Source of the DNA: Alcanivorax sp. UBA4485
GTDB lineage: Bacteria > Pseudomonadota > Gammaproteobacteria > Pseudomonadales > Alcanivoracaceae
Length of the DNA stretch: 9,443 nucleotides
Direction: 5' to 3'
Assembly (NCBI GenBank): GCA_002389055.1
Contig: DGNT01000155.1
Location: 1 to 9,443 of the forward strand
Below, piece after piece: positions 1 through 8,241 of this stretch (the first letter of the stretch is position 1; the number at the start of each line of letters is the position of its first letter). The notes beneath the pieces are model-generated. The model was not told the DNA's origin. It saw only the letters and a list, made by a program, of their open reading frames with translations, and ran no database searches. The translations under genes were made by a program, and so were the position numbers.

Positions 1-73
1 CTCTGGAGAGAAAGGTCTCTGGTATCCCGCCGGGAGCTTCGCTCCCTTTCGCGGGCCGGGCCCGCTCCCACAG
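1..73 (+). repeat. REP-type repeat unit, left neighbour cut by window edge
   Basis: A unit of about 57 bp (17-73) starts with CTCTGG and ends with GCCCGCTCCCACAG. It contains two hairpins: GGGAGC-TTC-GCTCCC at 32-46, then GCGGGC-CGG-GCCCGC at 51-65. The same unit occurs four more times in the window, at 5405-5465, 5492-5551, 8050-8110 and 8138-8197. Bases 1-16 include another CTCTGG and probably belong to repeat spacer or to a partner unit outside the window. The GCGGGC/GCCCGC hairpin with GCTCCCAC is typical of Pseudomonas-type REP sequences. No RAYT transposase is visible here. Confidence 0.8.
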
Positions 74-147
74 CAGCCAAGATTGGCCCGTGCGGACACT
101 GCATTCACTAGGGGAACAGGCACTATAGCTACTTTCCCGTTTTTGTC

Positions 148-154
148 GGAAGGA
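148..154 (+). promoter_or_regulatory. Ribosome binding site of the flavin oxidoreductase gene
   Basis: GGAAGGA lies six bases before the ATG at 161. It decides the start: the open frame extends up to an ATG at 83, but the extra 26 residues do not look like this family and that ATG lies close to the REP unit. The ATG at 156 is out of frame and meets TGA at once. Confidence 0.7.
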
Positions 155-160
155 CATGCA

Positions 161-1392
<1,232 letters not shown>

Positions 1393-1399
<7 letters not shown>

Positions 1400-1534
1400 C
1401 AGTGGATAGTGGACAGTTGATAGCTAAAACAAAGCGTATCGGCCACCTTTGCGCCTCAGCAAATCCCGCCTTGCACATCCGCAACGCATTGTTTTGCCCT
1501 TAGCTATCAACTATCAACCGTCAACTATCAACTG
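1393..1534. repeat. Heptamer-armed palindromic element, copy 1
   Basis: The left arm is four consecutive heptamers (CAGTTGA, CAGTGGA, TAGTGGA, CAGTTGA at 1393-1420) followed by TAGCT. The right arm is AGCTA (1502-1506) followed by four inverted heptamers (TCAACTA, TCAACCG, TCAACTA, TCAACTG at 1507-1534). The arms pair into a long stem with few mismatches. The pairing extends inwards through AAAACAAAGCGT (1426-1437) and ACGCATTGTTTT (1484-1495). The remaining core of about 45 bp encodes nothing recognisable. The element lies between two convergent genes and supplies the stop codon of each (1397-1399 on +, 1521-1523 on -). A second copy with the same 4+4 design is at 8464-8596. It could be a non-autonomous mobile element (MITE-like), a structured bidirectional terminator, or both. 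No transposase is present. Confidence 0.85.
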
Positions 1535-4067
1535 TTAAGTATTGGTGTAGTGCCGCTTGCATGGCGCTAAGCGTCAGCGGCTTGATCAACTGTCCGTCCA
1601 TGCCCGCGTCGTGGATGCGGTCGGCGTATTCCGGCAGCACGTGGGCGCTGAGGGCGAGGATCACCGCCGGAGGCCAGCCCTTGTCCTGTTCCAGCCGGCG
1701 CATGCGGGTGGCGCTTTCGAAGCCGTCCATGTCGGGCATGTCCAGGTCCATCAGCACCAGCCGGTAGCGGCCCTCACCGGCGGTGAACGCTTCCAGGGCC
1801 TTGCGGCCGTCGTCGCTGAGCACCGGCCCGGGCACGCCGAGACGTTCCAGGTAGCCGCGCGTCACCATCTGGTTGACCGGGTTGTCCTCGGCCACCAGAA
1901 CCCGCAGGCCGCCCTGGGTGTCCACCGGTTCGCGCTCGGAGAGCAGCGGCACCTGACCGGGGCCGCTGTCGCTGATCAATTGCTGCAGCTCCGCCACCGT
2001 GAGCACCGCGCGGCGCACCAGGGTGATGTCGTCGCGCATCACCACCTCGCCGCTTTCGCGCATCCCGCACAGCAACACCGGCCGCAGCCCGGCGTGGCGC
2101 TCGCGGGCCGGCCGCAGCCCCTGGTCCAGCAACACGCCGTCGCTGACGCCGTTGACCAGCAGGTGGCCGCTGTCGTCGTCGCTTAGCGCCCGTTGCACCG
2201 CCGCCAGGTCGTCCACCACCCGCACCCGGGAAAAGCGCGGGTCGCGCTGCAGCAGCTCACCCAGGTTGCCCACCGGGTCCCAGACCAGCGCCGGCACCGA
2301 GCTCCATTCCGGCATCGGCACCGCTTTCTCCAGCACCGGCAGCGGGATCACGAACCGGAAAGTGGCGCCCTGCTCCGGCGCGCTGCGCAGCTCGATCTCC
2401 CCGCCCATCAGGCGCACCAATTCCTGGCTGATCGACAGCCCCAAGCCGGTGCCGCCAAAACGCTGCGCCACCGAGGCCGACGCCTGGCTGAAGTTCTGGA
2501 ACAGCCGGCGCTGCTCCTCGCGGGTCATGCCGATACCGCTGTCGCTGACGGTGAACTCGATCATCGCCCGGCCGTCGCGCTGCTCCAGGCAGCGGGCGCC
2601 CACCCGGATCCAGCCGTGGCGGGTGAACTTGATCGCGTTGGAGAGCAGATTGGTCAGCACCTGGCGCAACCGGGGGGCGTCGCCGCGCAGCTGCGCCGGC
2701 AGATCGGCGTCCGCGTCCACCAGCACCAGGTCGCCGTTGTCACTGGCCGGCAGGCTGAACATGTGGGCGCAATCAATCAGCAAGGCGGCGGGATCAAACG
2801 GCGCCTGCTCCAGCTCCAGCTTGCCGGCTTCCAGCTTGGCGTAATCCAGCACGTCGTTGACCAGGGTGTTGAGGGTGCGGCCGGCGTTCTCGATCAGACC
2901 AATGTATTCCTGCTGGCGCGGCGAGGGGTTGGTCTCGCGCAGCAGTTCCGCCAGCCCCAGCACGCCGTTCAGCGGAGTGCGAATCTCATGGCTCATGCGC
3001 GCCAGAAACTGGCTCTTGGCGCGCACCTCGGCGCGGCCGCGAATGGCGCGGCTGGCGAAGTGGAAAAACACCAGGCTGAGCACCAGCACCAGTAAATACA
3101 GCAACAACAGGCCGGCGATGATCAGGCCGCTGTCGCGCAGGCTGTTGTCGCGCCCCTGCTCCACCAGCATCACGGCGACACCGGTGATCGCCTCGCCGAG
3201 ATCGTGCAGGCGCTGCTGACGTTCGCCACCCTCGGCCAGGGCGTCCTGCCAGGTGACGGTTACCCGTGACGGCAACAGCAGCGTCTGCCGGGCCCACTGC
3301 AAGTAGCTTTCCAGTGCGTCGTGGGCGGTCCGCCATTGCTGACGCAGCCGCGGCGTGTCGGTGCGCGAGGCGAGCGCCTGAATCTGCCCGTCCACCTGGG
3401 GGATCAGTTCTTCCAGGCGGGCCAGGGCACGCTCCAGCTCGCGCAGGTCCACGGTGCTCAGGTAGCCGCCGCTGAGGCTGGTATAGACGGCGATGGCGCG
3501 GATAATCCCCAGATCGTGGCTGAGCTGGCGCAGCCCGTTCAACGGCAACGACAGGGCCTCGTTGGGGCCAGGCCGGGTGGGCGCCGCGATGTCGCCCATG
3601 TAGAGCACCGCCGCCAGGGTGTTGTGCAGCCGCCCGTTAATCCGCTCCACGTTATCGAACGGGCCGGACACGTCCCGGCCGGCGAGCCCGGTGGCGGGGC
3701 TCAGCTCGCGCCATTCCCGGCGCAGCGCCACCACCTGATCCAGCAGGCTGGGGATGGCGCTGCCGGACACCGCCTGCACGAAGTCGTCCAGCCGCGCCTC
3801 GGCGTTGCGCCGTGCCTGCAAAAAGCGCGCTTCCAGATCCGGCACGTCCAGGTGCACCCGCGCCGGGGCCAGGTCGCGGGTCTCTTCCAACGGCGCGGTG
3901 ACCGCCAGCCCCACCCGGAAGATCCGCACGTCTTCGAGCATGCGCTGGTAGCCCTCGTGAATCCCCACCCGGTACTGCAGCAGCAACACCGCGACCACCA
4001 GGAACGGCACGGTCACCAGACCCACTAACAACAGGATGGCCGGATATCGTTTTCGTTGTGCCACCAT
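1521..4067 (-). CDS. Hybrid sensor histidine kinase with C-terminal receiver domain
   Basis: This 848-residue inner-membrane kinase is built in order: transmembrane segment (about 9-32), long periplasmic sensor region rich in predicted helix (33-313), second transmembrane segment (314-337), HisKA with the phospho-accepting H360 in MSHEIRTP, HATPase with N-box NLLSNAIKF (473-481), G1 DSGIGM (509-514) and G2 GGTGLGLS (538-545), a degenerate receiver-like stretch (about 592-700) without a clear phospho-Asp, and a full receiver (721-843) with acidic pair E727/D728, phospho-Asp D774 in LMDLDMP, S807 and K829. No HPt domain follows, so phosphotransfer needs a partner encoded elsewhere. The layout recalls TorS/BarA-type kinases; the signal cannot be read from sequence. 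The final residues TVDS and the TGA stop lie in the heptamer repeat. AGGAGG sits only two bases before the ATG, so the GTG at codon 2 may be used instead. No response regulator gene is adjacent. Confidence 0.93.
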   Translation of the reverse strand: MVAQRKRYPAILLLVGLVTVPFLVVAVLLLQYRVGIHEGYQRMLEDVRIFRVGLAVTAPLEETRDLAPARVHLDVPDLEARFLQARRNAEARLDDFVQAVSGSAIPSLLDQVVALRREWRELSPATGLAGRDVSGPFDNVERINGRLHNTLAAVLYMGDIAAPTRPGPNEALSLPLNGLRQLSHDLGIIRAIAVYTSLSGGYLSTVDLRELERALARLEELIPQVDGQIQALASRTDTPRLRQQWRTAHDALESYLQWARQTLLLPSRVTVTWQDALAEGGERQQRLHDLGEAITGVAVMLVEQGRDNSLRDSGLIIAGLLLLYLLVLVLSLVFFHFASRAIRGRAEVRAKSQFLARMSHEIRTPLNGVLGLAELLRETNPSPRQQEYIGLIENAGRTLNTLVNDVLDYAKLEAGKLELEQAPFDPAALLIDCAHMFSLPASDNGDLVLVDADADLPAQLRGDAPRLRQVLTNLLSNAIKFTRHGWIRVGARCLEQRDGRAMIEFTVSDSGIGMTREEQRRLFQNFSQASASVAQRFGGTGLGLSISQELVRLMGGEIELRSAPEQGATFRFVIPLPVLEKAVPMPEWSSVPALVWDPVGNLGELLQRDPRFSRVRVVDDLAAVQRALSDDDSGHLLVNGVSDGVLLDQGLRPARERHAGLRPVLLCGMRESGEVVMRDDITLVRRAVLTVAELQQLISDSGPGQVPLLSEREPVDTQGGLRVLVAEDNPVNQMVTRGYLERLGVPGPVLSDDGRKALEAFTAGEGRYRLVLMDLDMPDMDGFESATRMRRLEQDKGWPPAVILALSAHVLPEYADRIHDAGMDGQLIKPLTLSAMQAALHQYLTVDS

Positions 4068-4069
4068 CG

Positions 4070-4075
4070 CCTCCT
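4070..4075 (-). promoter_or_regulatory. Perfect Shine-Dalgarno of the sensor kinase gene, close to the ATG
   Basis: AGGAGG on the minus strand ends two bases before ATG (4067-4065) and five bases before the in-frame GTG (4064-4062). The spacing favours initiation at the GTG, or a weak start at the ATG. The two choices differ by one residue. Confidence 0.6.
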
Positions 4076-4082
4076 TGGCTGG

Positions 4083-4109
4083 ACGGCCCGTCCTCGCGTA
4101 ACGGGCCGT
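4083..4109 (-). promoter_or_regulatory. Perfect 9-bp inverted repeat in the sensor kinase leader
   Basis: ACGGCCCGT (4083-4091) and ACGGGCCGT (4101-4109) are exact reverse complements separated by nine bases. The dyad lies a few bases upstream of the kinase Shine-Dalgarno, within the 192-bp divergent spacer. It could be an operator for a dimeric regulator or a leader hairpin that modulates translation. No T-run follows on either strand, so a simple intrinsic terminator is unlikely. The rest of the spacer (4110-4259) contains an 8-bp palindrome TCACGTGA at 4176-4183, but I see no convincing promoter boxes. Confidence 0.5.
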
Positions 4110-4259
4110 TGCTCCCGGAAAATTAGCACGGTGCCGGGCGCATTACAGGACAAAATGGCAAGAGTGACGGCACCATCACGTGACGATCAGGGCCCGGGTA
4201 CTGTAAAAAGAAGCTCTCCGCGTTCCGTCCGTAACGTCCCCTGCTAAAGAGTCCCGACC

Positions 4260-4886
4260 ATGCGCTTTCGCCGTACCCTGCCCGCTCTGCTCGCCAGCGC
4301 CGTATTGAGCCTGGCCGGCTGCGCCACACCGGCGACGCAAAACAGCATCCGCACCCTGCAGGCCGGCGACGGCGACAGCCTGCCGCGACAATTGCCCGAT
4401 CAGCCGCTGGCGCTGGGCCGCTTCCACGCCCCACCGGAGCTGGCCGGCCTGGCCAGCGACGGCGAGATCAGCAGCGACCGGTCCGGCTGGCGCCAATGGC
4501 TGTTCGGCGACCCGGACACCCGCCTCACCGTCACCGTTTACGGCCTGCCGGCGGGCTGGCGCGACCTGGACGAAGAGCGCGTGGTCTCCGGCCACTACGG
4601 CCAGTTGCGCCAACAACGCATCAACCGGGTCTACAACAGCGACAACCAGTCGATCCGCTTCACCAGCGAGCGGCTGTTCGACCTGGAAGGCCACCTCACC
4701 GCCAGCGCCCGTTACCTGGTCAACCAGCCGGACCGCCGGCCGCTGCGCGAAGTGCTGCTGCTGACCGTGGACGGCGACCATTTCGTGCGCATTGAGAGCG
4801 GCTCGCGGGAACGCAACACCACCGAGTTACTGCGCCTGAGCAAACGGGCCCTGGCGGAATTCCGGGCCTTCCAGGCGTCCCACTAA
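4260..4886 (+). CDS. Predicted outer-membrane lipoprotein of unknown function
   Basis: The product has 208 residues. The N-terminus has positive residues (RFRR), a hydrophobic stretch and the lipobox LAGC with Cys21, so signal peptidase II should cleave before Cys21. Residue 22 is Ala, not Asp, which predicts sorting to the outer membrane. The mature part has no transmembrane segment and no motif I recognise. It alternates short hydrophobic strands (for example LTVTVYGLP near 90, and VLLLTVDGDHFVRIE near 165-180) with charged helices, suggesting one small alpha/beta domain facing the periplasm. Only a weak AAAGAG precedes the ATG. The gene is divergent from the sensor kinase, which could link them in regulation, but nothing proves that. 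Its TAA overlaps the stop codon of the convergent permease remnant. I cannot assign a function. Confidence 0.8.
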   Translation: MRFRRTLPALLASAVLSLAGCATPATQNSIRTLQAGDGDSLPRQLPDQPLALGRFHAPPELAGLASDGEISSDRSGWRQWLFGDPDTRLTVTVYGLPAGWRDLDEERVVSGHYGQLRQQRINRVYNSDNQSIRFTSERLFDLEGHLTASARYLVNQPDRRPLREVLLLTVDGDHFVRIESGSRERNTTELLRLSKRALAEFRAFQASH

Positions 4887-5679
4887 GGCAGCGCCACCAT
4901 CAACAGCAGCGGCAGCGTGAGAAACGACAGCAAGGTGGAGAACACCACCATCGCCGCCACCGTTTCCGGCCCCTGCCGGTAGGTCTGCGCCAACAGATAG
5001 TTGAACACCGCCACCGGCATGGTGGACTGAATCAGAATCACCCCGCGCAACACGCCTTCCACGCCGGCCAGCTCGCACACCAGCCAGGCGGCGCCGAACC
5101 CCAGCAGCAGCCGGGCCACGGCGAACACCAGACCGCCGCCGGCGTCGCGCACGCGCAGCTGCGACAGCGACACACCCAGGGTGATCAGCATCATCGGAAT
5201 GGTCAGGTCGCCGATCAGCGCCACACTGTTCTGCAGCCAGGCCGGCAAGCGGATCTGAAACACCACCATCACCACGGCCACCACCACCGAAATCAGTATC
5301 GGGTGACGCAGCAGCCGCCACGACAGCCCCTCGCCGCTGACCACCGCCAGCCCCAGGGAAAACTGAATCACCGAGGTCAGCATCATCCAGGCCAGAGCCA
5401 GGGCCTTGTGGGAGCGGGCCCTGCCCGCGAAAGGGTGGCTTTAGCCGCCCGACGGGATACCAGAGAGTCATCTTAAGTGCGTAATAAGGGCCTCTGGAAT
5501 CCTGCCGGCAAGCAAAGCTTGCCTTTCGCGGGCGAGGCCCGCTCCCACAAGAACGCCATTGGCCGAGGATCTCCACACTCAGTACGGGTGTCGAAGGGGC
5601 GCCCGGTGCGGCCCCAGAAATAGCCGACCCCGGCACAGGCCAGCACCGGTGCCATCACCGCCCAGATTTTCATTAGCAT
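4883..5679 (-). pseudogene. AEC (auxin efflux carrier) family permease, broken by a REP pair
   Basis: Two fragments of one membrane transporter lie either side of a REP pair. The N-terminal piece (5679 down to about 5585) reads MLMKIWAVMAPVLACAGVGY and on to PFDT, the usual first membrane helix of AEC permeases. The C-terminal piece (about 5404 down to 4883) encodes around 170 residues with five hydrophobic segments; motifs such as IPMMLITLGVSLSQLR and STMPVAVFNYLLA fit the second half of the family, and it ends normally at TAG. AEC proteins are about 300 residues, so roughly 95 residues (end of helix 1 to mid-protein) are missing and REP DNA (5405-5551) occupies the gap. The two pieces are in different frames, and a stop at 5441-5443 blocks read-through. 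An ATG at 5386 could start a 167-residue half-transporter, but function is doubtful. It is divergent from mnmC, and its 3' end overlaps that of the lipoprotein gene by two bases. Confidence 0.82.
5405..5551. repeat. Pair of inverted REP units (BIME-like) inside the permease remnant
   Basis: Two units of about 60 bp face each other. The left one (5405-5465) reads in reverse, from CTTGTGGGAGCGGGCC to CCAGAG. The right one (5492-5551) reads forward, from CTCTGG to GCTCCCACAAG. A 26-bp spacer separates them. Each has a conserved GCGGGC/GCCCGC hairpin and a second hairpin whose stem differs (GTGGCT/AGCCGC on the left, GCAAGC/GCTTGC on the right). The pair replaces the middle of an AEC permease gene. 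Confidence 0.85.
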
Positions 5680-5733
5680 GGTAAGATCCCGCGTTCGGAG
5701 AAATCGTTTGCAGCGCGCCAGGCCGCGTAGTGT

Positions 5734-5739
5734 GAGGAG
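5734..5739 (+). promoter_or_regulatory. Ribosome binding site of mnmC
   Basis: GAGGAG lies 11 bases before the ATG at 5751, a slightly long but acceptable spacing, and supports that ATG as the start. The 71-bp space back to the divergent permease remnant must hold the mnmC promoter. No clear -35/-10 pair stands out. Confidence 0.55.
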
Positions 5740-5750
5740 CCCGCCCAGCC

Positions 5751-7652
5751 ATGTCCAACGGACCGTCCCACGCCGCCGGCGCCGATTTCGCGCCGATCAC
5801 CCCGGCCCGTCTGCAGTGGCAGGACCACATCCCGGTGGCCACCGACTTCGACGACCCCTACTTCTCGCGCCACGACGGCCGCGCGGAAAGCGTTTACGTG
5901 TTCCTCGACGGCAACCAGCTGGAGCGGCGCTTTGCCGCCCTCGCCGACGGCGACCGCTTCGTGATCGGCGAGACCGGCTTCGGCACCGGGCTTAACATGC
6001 TGCTGGCCGCGCAGCGTTTTCTGGCGCTGGCGCCGGCCGGCGCCGGCCTGGAACTGTGGTCCGTGGAAAAGCATCCACTGGCCCGCGACGACCTGGCCCG
6101 CGCCCTGGCCCACTGGCCCGATCTGGGTGAGCCCGCCCACGCGCTGCTGGATCAGTATCCACCGGCCAGCCCCGGTTACCACCGGCTGCGGCTGGCGGAC
6201 AACATTACCCTCACGCTGATGCTCGGCGACGCGGAAACCCTTTGGCGCCAGTGCCCCGCCAACGTGGACGCCTGGTTCCTGGACGGCTTCGCCCCGGCCC
6301 GCAACCCGGACATGTGGCGCCTGGGCCTGTTCAGCGCCCTGGCCGCCCACAGCCGCCCCGGCGCCACCCTGGCCACCTTCACCGCCGCCGGCTTCGTGCG
6401 TCGGGGCCTGATCGACGCGGGCTTCGCCGTGCAGCGCCGCGACGGCTTCGGCGGCAAGCGCCACATGCTCGCCGGCCAGTTCGGCCAGCAACCCTGGCAG
6501 CCGGCGCGCGCGCGGCGCGGCCACGCCGTGGTGGCCGGCGCCGGCCTGGCCGGAGCCACCACCGCCCGCGCCCTGGCGGAACGGGGCTGGCGGGTCACCG
6601 TGCTGGACCCGGCCGGCGTGGCCGCCGGCGCCTCCGGCAACCGCGCCGGGGTGGTCTACAGCACGCCCAGCGCCCACCTCACCGAACAGAACCGCTTCTA
6701 CCAGCTCAGCTATGTGCACGCCCTGCGCTGGCTGCATCGCCACCGCTTCCCCGGGCCGGACCAGGGCCGCCTGAACGGCGTGCCCCAGCACTTCGTCGAC
6801 GACAAACAAGCGGACAAAATACGCGCCGCCCGGGACAGCGGCGCCTGGCCGGAAACATTGCTTAAGCCGCTGGGGGAACACGCCATGGAACTGGTGGGCG
6901 GTGGCTACCTGTCGCCACCGGCCTGGTGCCGGCAACTGCTGGACCACCCGGCCATCGAACTGCGGACCGCCGCCGTGAGCGATTTTCAGCCCGCCGCCGA
7001 CGGGCTGCCGGTGCGGGTGCGGCTGAGCGACCACGAGGCAATCCAGGCGGACGCCCTGATCCTGGCCACCGCCGGCGCCGCCCGCGATCTGGCCGGCCTG
7101 GCGTGGCTGCCGCTAAAGACCATCCGTGGCCAGGTCAGCTACTGCCGCCCCACCACCGCCAGCGCCGCCTGGCAACAGGCGCAATGCCACGGCGGCTACC
7201 TGACGCCGCCGCTGGAGGGCCTGCATTGCGTGGGCGCCACCTTTGACCTGCACCACCTGGACCCGGCGCCCCGCGACAGCGACGACGACGCCAACCTGGC
7301 GCAACTGCGACAGCACCTGCCACAGGAGTGGCAAGAACTGGGCGGCGACGCCATCGAAGTGGTGGAGCGGCGCGTGGCGATGCGCTGCCAGAGTCTGGAC
7401 TTCCTGCCCCTGGTGGGGGCGCTGCCGGACGCCACGGCCAACCCGCACACCGCCCTGCCCGGCCTATACTTGAACATCGCCCACGGCAGCCGCGGTATCA
7501 CCGGCACGCCACTGTGCGCCGACCTGCTCGCCGACCTGCTCAGCGAGCGCGCGCCGCCGGCGGACCGGGCGCTGATCGCCGCGCTGGCGCCGGAGCGCTT
7601 CATCCTCCGAAAACGCAAAAAACAACCTGATTGGAGTCCGGTATGTTCCTGA
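5751..7652 (+). CDS. mnmC: MnmC: bifunctional tRNA wobble-uridine methyltransferase / FAD oxidoreductase
   Basis: This 633-residue cytosolic enzyme performs the last two steps of mnm5s2U34 synthesis in certain tRNAs. Its FAD domain converts cmnm5s2U to nm5s2U, and its SAM-dependent domain methylates this to mnm5s2U, acting after MnmE-MnmG and MnmA. The N-terminal methyltransferase (about 1-245) shows the SAM loop VIGETGFGTGLN (71-82) and WFLDGFAPARNPDMW (175-189) with its conserved Asp178. The C-terminal oxidoreductase (about 257-620) opens with the dinucleotide-binding VVAGAGLAGATTARALAERG (260-279; Gly263, Gly265, Gly268) and ends with HGSRGITGTPLCADLLADLL (578-597). The length fits full-size bifunctional MnmC. 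The 3' end overlaps the next gene by 10 bases, suggesting translational coupling. Both domains look intact. Confidence 0.97.
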   Translation: MSNGPSHAAGADFAPITPARLQWQDHIPVATDFDDPYFSRHDGRAESVYVFLDGNQLERRFAALADGDRFVIGETGFGTGLNMLLAAQRFLALAPAGAGLELWSVEKHPLARDDLARALAHWPDLGEPAHALLDQYPPASPGYHRLRLADNITLTLMLGDAETLWRQCPANVDAWFLDGFAPARNPDMWRLGLFSALAAHSRPGATLATFTAAGFVRRGLIDAGFAVQRRDGFGGKRHMLAGQFGQQPWQPARARRGHAVVAGAGLAGATTARALAERGWRVTVLDPAGVAAGASGNRAGVVYSTPSAHLTEQNRFYQLSYVHALRWLHRHRFPGPDQGRLNGVPQHFVDDKQADKIRAARDSGAWPETLLKPLGEHAMELVGGGYLSPPAWCRQLLDHPAIELRTAAVSDFQPAADGLPVRVRLSDHEAIQADALILATAGAARDLAGLAWLPLKTIRGQVSYCRPTTASAAWQQAQCHGGYLTPPLEGLHCVGATFDLHHLDPAPRDSDDDANLAQLRQHLPQEWQELGGDAIEVVERRVAMRCQSLDFLPLVGALPDATANPHTALPGLYLNIAHGSRGITGTPLCADLLADLLSERAPPADRALIAALAPERFILRKRKKQPDWSPVCS

Positions 7653-8023
7653 CCACCGCCCTGTACGCGGCGCTTGCCGCCCTGATTATTCTCGCCCTGG
7701 CCGCCAACGTGGTGCGCCTGCGGCTGCGCCACGGGGTGTCCCTGGGCGACGGCGGCCGCGGCGAACTGAACCGCGCCATCCGCGCCCACGGCAACGCGGT
7801 GGAATACACCCCGGTGATTCTGATCCTGATGGCGCTGCTGGAAGGCAACAACGGCAACCACCTGGCGCTGCACCTCTACGGCTGCCTGCTGGTGGGCGGC
7901 CGGCTCGCCCACGCCTGGGGCCTCATGGGCGGCCCGGTGCGGGCGCGGCAGCTGGGCATCGTCAGCAACTGGGTGGCGCTGCTGGCCGGCGCCATCCATC
8001 TGCTGGTGATCGTGCTCGCCTGA
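7643..8023 (+). CDS. MAPEG family membrane protein, YecN-like
   Basis: The product has 126 residues and about four hydrophobic helices (around 4-24, 56-68, 76-94 and 106-125). The stretch RAIRAHGNAVEYTP (44-57) carries the Arg, Asn and Glu pattern typical of MAPEG proteins and of Escherichia coli YecN. MAPEG members in eukaryotes use glutathione in eicosanoid and detoxification reactions. The role of bacterial YecN-type proteins is not established, so no reaction is assigned. The ATG at 7643 is preferred because GGAG lies at 7633-7636; a TTG at 7631 would add four residues and overlap that site. It overlaps the end of mnmC by 10 bases and is probably co-transcribed with it. A REP pair follows within 30 bp of the stop and may stabilise the mRNA end or limit read-through into convergent yheU. 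Confidence 0.88.
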   Translation: MFLTTALYAALAALIILALAANVVRLRLRHGVSLGDGGRGELNRAIRAHGNAVEYTPVILILMALLEGNNGNHLALHLYGCLLVGGRLAHAWGLMGGPVRARQLGIVSNWVALLAGAIHLLVIVLA

Positions 8024-8049
8024 ACGGCGAGAGCTTTGTTGGGAGCCGG

Positions 8050-8197
8050 CTTGTGGGAGCGGGCCTTGCCCGCGAAAGGGTGGCGTTAGCCACCCGGCAG
8101 GATTCCAGAGAGGTGGTTAGCGGCGTTGTTGAAAGGTCTCTGGGATCCTGCCGGCAAGCGGAGCTTGCCTTTCGCGGGCGGGGCCCGCTCCCACAAG
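8050..8197. repeat. Pair of inverted REP units (BIME-like) between convergent genes
   Basis: The left unit (8050-8110, reverse orientation) has the stem GGTGGC/GCCACC. The right unit (8138-8197, forward) has GCAAGC/GCTTGC. Both carry the conserved GCGGGC/GCCCGC hairpin and the CTCTGG and CTTGTGGGAGC ends. A 27-bp spacer separates them. The pair lies between the MAPEG gene and yheU, where such structures often act on transcript ends. The right unit runs directly into a tandem array of its own terminal 15 bases. Confidence 0.87.
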
Positions 8198-8241
8198 GCC
8201 CGCTCCCACAAGGCCCGCTCCCACAAGGCCCGCTCCTACAA
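8182..8241 (+). repeat. Four tandem copies of a 15-bp REP end
   Basis: GGCCCGCTCCCACAA occurs at 8182-8196, 8197-8211 and 8212-8226 without change, and at 8227-8241 with one C-to-T change (GGCCCGCTCCTACAA). The first copy is the tail of the REP unit; the others look like slippage or local duplication. The fourth copy overlaps the end of yheU, and the changed base forms that gene's stop codon. Confidence 0.93.

Noticed and set aside
83..160. N-terminal extension of the flavin oxidoreductase from an ATG at 83
   Set aside because: The extra 26 residues do not fit the family and there is no ribosome binding site. GGAAGGA supports the ATG at 161.
4110..4259. Promoter for the lipoprotein gene, including TCACGTGA at 4176-4183
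   Set aside because: No -35/-10 pair with acceptable spacing is visible, and an 8-bp palindrome alone is too common to call an operator.
4827..5636. A 269-codon minus-strand frame covering the permease region
   Set aside because: It runs through the REP units and is out of frame with both recognisable permease pieces; the translation is Gly/Arg/Ala-rich and lacks the hydrophobic helices.
5673..7034. A 453-codon open frame on the minus strand opposite mnmC
   Set aside because: It is antisense to a clear mnmC, its translation is a low-complexity Gly/Ala/Gln/Val-rich shadow of GC-rich codons, and no domain is visible. The same applies to the long plus-strand frames opposite the kinase gene (1557-4028) and the frame at 457-1503.
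8182..8241. Short direct repeats as a possible CRISPR array
   Set aside because: The four 15-bp copies are contiguous with no spacers, and derive from the end of a REP unit. No cas genes are present.
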